A stretch of DNA of 64,000 nucleotides. Origin: JAJECS01 sp965243625. GTDB taxonomy: Bacteria; Chloroflexota; UBA11872. A program made the position numbers and the translations under genes. Where the stretch lies: the NCBI GenBank assembly GCA_965243625.1, contig CBDEVI010000002.1, forward strand, positions 2,542,001-2,606,000, read 5' to 3'. The notes under the pieces were generated by a model. That model was not told the DNA's origin. It ran no database searches and was given only the letters and a program-made list of their open reading frames with translations. Numbering within the stretch: position 1 is the stretch's first letter; each line of letters begins with the position of its first letter. This document shows, piece by piece, positions 60,980 through 64,000 of the stretch.

Positions 60980-63216
60980 GCGACGATGCGAGGCACTCCG
61001 TCGAGCTGCTGCGAATCGCCATGCGGCCCGTGGGGGAACGTTGGACGGTGACCTACGACCCGCAGCGCGCTCTTGAACTGCTCCGGCTGGGCACACGGCA
61101 GCCGCACTCGAAGTTTCGGGAGGGCCAGGAAGAGGCCATCCGCCACGTCGTTGATGGGCGGGGACCTCTGCTACTTGTACAGAAGACAGGCTGGGGCAAG
61201 AGCAACGTCTACTTCATCGCGGCGAAGCTGCTGCGCGAGGCGAGACTCGGACCGGCGCTCCTCATCTCGCCGCTGCTGGCGCTGATGCGGAACCAAATCG
61301 AGGCGGCCGAGCGCATGGGTATCCGCGCCGCCACGATCAACTCCGACAACAGGGACGAGTGGAATGCTGTCGAGGCGCAGATCCGCAATGACTCGATCGA
61401 CGTGCTGCTCATATCACCTGAGCGGCTGGCCAACGAGAGCTTCGTCCAGGATGTGCTGGCTCCCATGTCCGACCGGATCGCTCTGCTGGTGATCGACGAG
61501 GCGCACTGCATCTCGGATTGGGGTCACGACTTTCGACCGGACTACCGTCGCATTGAACGGATCATCGGAACGCTGCCGCCAAACCTGCGGCTGCTGGGAA
61601 CGACGGCTACTGCAAATGATCGGGTACTGGGAGACCTTGAGGAAGTGCTGGCCCCGGCGCCCGTCTCGTTTGATGTGGAGATGCCCCCGACGCAGGAGGA
61701 TTTGTCAGCCATTCAAGAGGATGTGTTCTGGGCAGCGCAAGGCGGATGGCCTTCGCTTACGGTGCACCGAGGCGATCTGGACAGACCGTCGCTCCTGCTT
61801 CAGTCGATACGTTTGCCCAATCAGGCCCAACGCTTGGCTTGGCTGGCTGAGCGGCTGTGTGAGGTACGTGGCAGCGGCATTATCTACACCCTTACCGTGC
61901 GGGACGCGGAGAGAGTGGCAGCTTGGCTGCAATTACGTGGCTTCGCTGTGGAGGCGTATACCGGACAGACCGGAGATCGCCGGCCGCAGTTGGAGCAAGC
62001 GCTGCTCGACAACCGGGTCAAGGCGCTGGCGGCGACCACGGCGCTGGGCATGGGATTCGACAAGCCCGACCTGGCCTTTGTCTTCCACTACCAGGCGCCC
62101 GGATCGGTGATTCACTACTACCAGCAGGTGGGCCGCGCCGGCCGGGCGCTGGATGCGGCCCACGGCGTGCTGCTCAGCGGTGAGGAAGACACCGACATCA
62201 CCGGCTACTTCATTCGCTCCGCGTTTCCGACGCGACACGAGGTAGCGGAGGTGCTGGCGGCTCTTGAGGATGAGCCCGATGGCCTCTCGGTTCAGGAACT
62301 CACGCACCGTGCGAACATCAGCCCGGGTCGCATCAGGAGCACGCTCAAACTGCTCTCGCTTGAGTCGCCCGCTCCCATCGCTCTCGATGGCAGGCGGTGG
62401 CAACTGGTCGCCACAGAATTGACCGACGCGTTTTGGGAGCGAGTTGAGCGCTTGACGGATCTGCGCTATCGGGAACAGGCGCAGATTCAGGAGTACGTCA
62501 ATCTGCCTGCGGGACACATGGAGTTTCTGATCGAGGCGCTCGATGGGGAGTCCAGCGCCTTTACGCCGCCGCGGATCGAGCCGCTTTCAAGCACAGTCAA
62601 CCCCAGACTGGTACGAGAAGCGGTGGCCTTCCTGCGGCGCACGAATCTCCAGATCGAGCCGCGCAAGCGCTGGCCAGCTGGCGGACGGCGCGGCGTGCAA
62701 CAAAGTCTGGTCATCCCCGAGGACTGTCAAGCCAAACCCGGGCGAGCGCTGTGCCTGTGGGGCGATGCCGGCTGGGGAAAGCTGGTTCGACATGGGAAAT
62801 ACCAGAACCAGCGATTCGCGGAGGAGTTGGTGGATGCCTGCGCGAAGCTGGTCCGCGAGTGGATGCCGGTGCCGGCGCCAACGTGGGTCACCGCCATTCC
62901 CTCGCGGCGGCGTCCTACGCTTGTGCCAGACTTCGCCGAGCGGTTGGCCAGAGCATTGAATCTTCCGTTCCATGTCGTGCTTGGGCGCACGCAGGATCAT
63001 CAGGAACAGAAGGAGATGGAAAACAGCGCCTATCAAGCTCGCAATGTCTGGGAGTCTTTGGCCGTGAGCAGTGCACCACCCGCGGGCCCCGTGCTTCTCG
63101 TGGACGACATCGTCGACTCCGGATGGACGATGACCGTGGCGGCGTACAAGCTTCGATCCGACGGAAGTGACGAAGTCTTTCCTATGGCGCTCTCACTGGC
63201 GGGCGGCGCGGTGTGA
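60976..63216 (+). CDS. RecQ-like helicase fused to a ComF-type phosphoribosyltransferase
   Basis: A 746-residue fusion. Residues about 45-420 are a RecQ-like superfamily 2 helicase: FREGQEEAI, Walker A QKTGWGKS (69-76), DEAH at 174-177 in VIDEAHCISDWGHDFRPDY, LGTTATAND, TTALGMGFDKPDL and QQVGRAGRAL. A winged-helix-like part follows. From about 633 the protein resembles ComFC/GntX phosphoribosyltransferases: WVTAIPSRRRPTLVPDFAERLARAL, LGRTQDHQEQKEMENSAYQARNVWES, and the PRPP loop LLVDDIVDSGWTM (706-719). Classic RecQ zinc and HRDC domains are not seen. It overlaps MFS upstream and DprA downstream. Codon use is less GC-biased than that of most neighbours, suggesting transfer. Confidence 0.9.
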   Translation: MSDDARHSVELLRIAMRPVGERWTVTYDPQRALELLRLGTRQPHSKFREGQEEAIRHVVDGRGPLLLVQKTGWGKSNVYFIAAKLLREARLGPALLISPLLALMRNQIEAAERMGIRAATINSDNRDEWNAVEAQIRNDSIDVLLISPERLANESFVQDVLAPMSDRIALLVIDEAHCISDWGHDFRPDYRRIERIIGTLPPNLRLLGTTATANDRVLGDLEEVLAPAPVSFDVEMPPTQEDLSAIQEDVFWAAQGGWPSLTVHRGDLDRPSLLLQSIRLPNQAQRLAWLAERLCEVRGSGIIYTLTVRDAERVAAWLQLRGFAVEAYTGQTGDRRPQLEQALLDNRVKALAATTALGMGFDKPDLAFVFHYQAPGSVIHYYQQVGRAGRALDAAHGVLLSGEEDTDITGYFIRSAFPTRHEVAEVLAALEDEPDGLSVQELTHRANISPGRIRSTLKLLSLESPAPIALDGRRWQLVATELTDAFWERVERLTDLRYREQAQIQEYVNLPAGHMEFLIEALDGESSAFTPPRIEPLSSTVNPRLVREAVAFLRRTNLQIEPRKRWPAGGRRGVQQSLVIPEDCQAKPGRALCLWGDAGWGKLVRHGKYQNQRFAEELVDACAKLVREWMPVPAPTWVTAIPSRRRPTLVPDFAERLARALNLPFHVVLGRTQDHQEQKEMENSAYQARNVWESLAVSSAPPAGPVLLVDDIVDSGWTMTVAAYKLRSDGSDEVFPMALSLAGGAV

Positions 63217-64000
63217 TTACCGAGATTTCGGCCAACACGCAGGCCATCCTCTTGCTGACGGCACCCCTAATCGTCGGTCGGCGCACCCCCGCAGCTGAAG
63301 TGTTGCAGCCGCGCGAGTACAACAAGCTCGCCCAACTCCTCCACGAGAACAGCCGGGAGCCTGCCGATCTGCTGAGCCCTGAAGCTTCCCAGCTACTGAG
63401 CGATGACTGGCTGCGCGCCGAACTCGACTCCGACAGGGTCAGCCGGCTTCTTGCCAGAGGTTTCTTGCTCAGCCAAGCGGTCGAGCATTGGCAGCAACGG
63501 GCGATCTGGGTGCTGAGCCGCGCAGACGACCAGTACCCCACACGGTGGAAAGTGCGTTTAGGAGGCCATGCGCCCGCCATCCTCTATGGCTGTGGCGACC
63601 CAAACATCTTGGACACCGGCGGTCTGGCCGTCGTCGGCTCACGGCACGTGGACGACAGAGTTCGGGACTACGCATCCGGGATCGGAGAGCTCGCCGCGAG
63701 TGCCGAGTGGACGCTGGTATCCGGCGGCGCTCGCGGCATCGATCAGGCATCCATGCGGGGCGCGCTTGAAGCCGGGGGGCGGGTCGTGGGCGTGCTGAGC
63801 AACGACCTTCAGCGGGCGGCGTTGCGTCGCGAGAACCGTGAGGTGCTGATGGACGGTCGGCTGGCGCTGATCTCGCCCTACGACCCTGCGGCGGGCTTCA
63901 ACGTCGGCCATGCCATGGGACGGAACAAGCTGATTTACGCGCTCGCCGACGCGGCGCTGGTGGTGAGTTCCGACTACCAGCGGGGTGGCACCTGGGCAGG
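63213..64000 (+). CDS. DprA/Smf-like DNA-processing protein (3' end cut by window)
   Basis: A divergent DprA-family protein of at least 262 residues, open to the window end. An N-terminal helical part (about 1-120) precedes the Rossmann-like DprA core: LAVVGSRHVDDRVRDYASGIGELAA, TLVSGGARGIDQASMRGALEAGGRVVGVLSN, and MGRNKLIYALADAALVVSS. These match the usual GSR, SGxAxGID, and RNR-I motifs, but the His of IDxxAH is Met here. DprA binds ssDNA and loads RecA in transformation. The GTG overlaps the RecQ-fusion stop (GTGA), so the two are co-translated. Standard DprA is chromosomal and alone; pairing with a helicase fusion suggests a special function. Confidence 0.9.
   Translation, partial: MITEISANTQAILLLTAPLIVGRRTPAAEVLQPREYNKLAQLLHENSREPADLLSPEASQLLSDDWLRAELDSDRVSRLLARGFLLSQAVEHWQQRAIWVLSRADDQYPTRWKVRLGGHAPAILYGCGDPNILDTGGLAVVGSRHVDDRVRDYASGIGELAASAEWTLVSGGARGIDQASMRGALEAGGRVVGVLSNDLQRAALRRENREVLMDGRLALISPYDPAAGFNVGHAMGRNKLIYALADAALVVSSDYQRGGTWA

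Overview
The window is about 64 kb of very GC-rich DNA with mostly co-directional, overlapping bacterial operons and no rRNA or tRNA gene that I can see. It probably comes from a Chloroflexota bacterium of the marine or sponge-associated kind. This rests on a DUF2298 ('YYY') membrane protein next to an Agl23-type protein, a lipoprotein with a Thr-Pro linker, hopanoid genes, and many palindromic intergenic repeats. It is inferred from gene content, not from a phylogeny.

Layout. 1-2293: parA (cut by the window edge), a putative origin with DnaA boxes, and dnaA. 2.9-8.7 kb: a small membrane protein, a VTT protein, a ThDP enzyme, OsmC, a mannonate dehydratase-like protein and an SMP-30 lactonase. 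8.9-14.0 kb: a marR - ABC - ABC - GNAT operon behind a near-consensus promoter that predicts a leaderless mRNA. 14.3-20.2 kb: a VOC protein, a GH-like protein and a second heterodimeric ABC exporter on the minus strand. 20.4-25.6 kb: transaldolase-like and PHP proteins, a methyltransferase, then ftsY-rfbA-tpiA. 26.0-31.9 kb: a SelW/Rdx-type selenoprotein with an in-frame UGA and a SECIS-like hairpin, the glycolate oxidase pair glcF/glcE-like, and panC-selB. 32.0-33.2 kb: an IS5-type insertion sequence inside a palindromic repeat. 33.4-41.9 kb: gap-pgk, then hopanoid genes hpnC-hpnD-hpnE-shc-hpnH. 42.2-48.6 kb: a mixed set including a deacetylase and an MFS protein with a long Ala-rich tail. 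48.6-51.5 kb: a csoR-copA copper operon. 51.8-57.1 kb: DUF2298 - Agl23 - FAD oxidoreductase. 57.5-64.0 kb: comB, a lipoprotein, then an overlapping trio of DHA2 MFS protein, RecQ-like helicase fused to a ComF-like phosphoribosyltransferase, and a divergent DprA cut by the window edge.

How the genes fit together. SelB is the elongation factor needed to read the UGA of the Rdx-type gene 4 kb away. The hopanoid genes cover condensation of farnesyl diphosphate to squalene, cyclisation and adenosyl addition. CsoR faces a perfect inverted repeat at its own promoter. The most novel items are the selenoprotein, which normal ORF calling misses, and the RecQ-ComF fusion paired with DprA, which resembles the ComFA/ComFC/DprA set of natural transformation but could also be a defence module.
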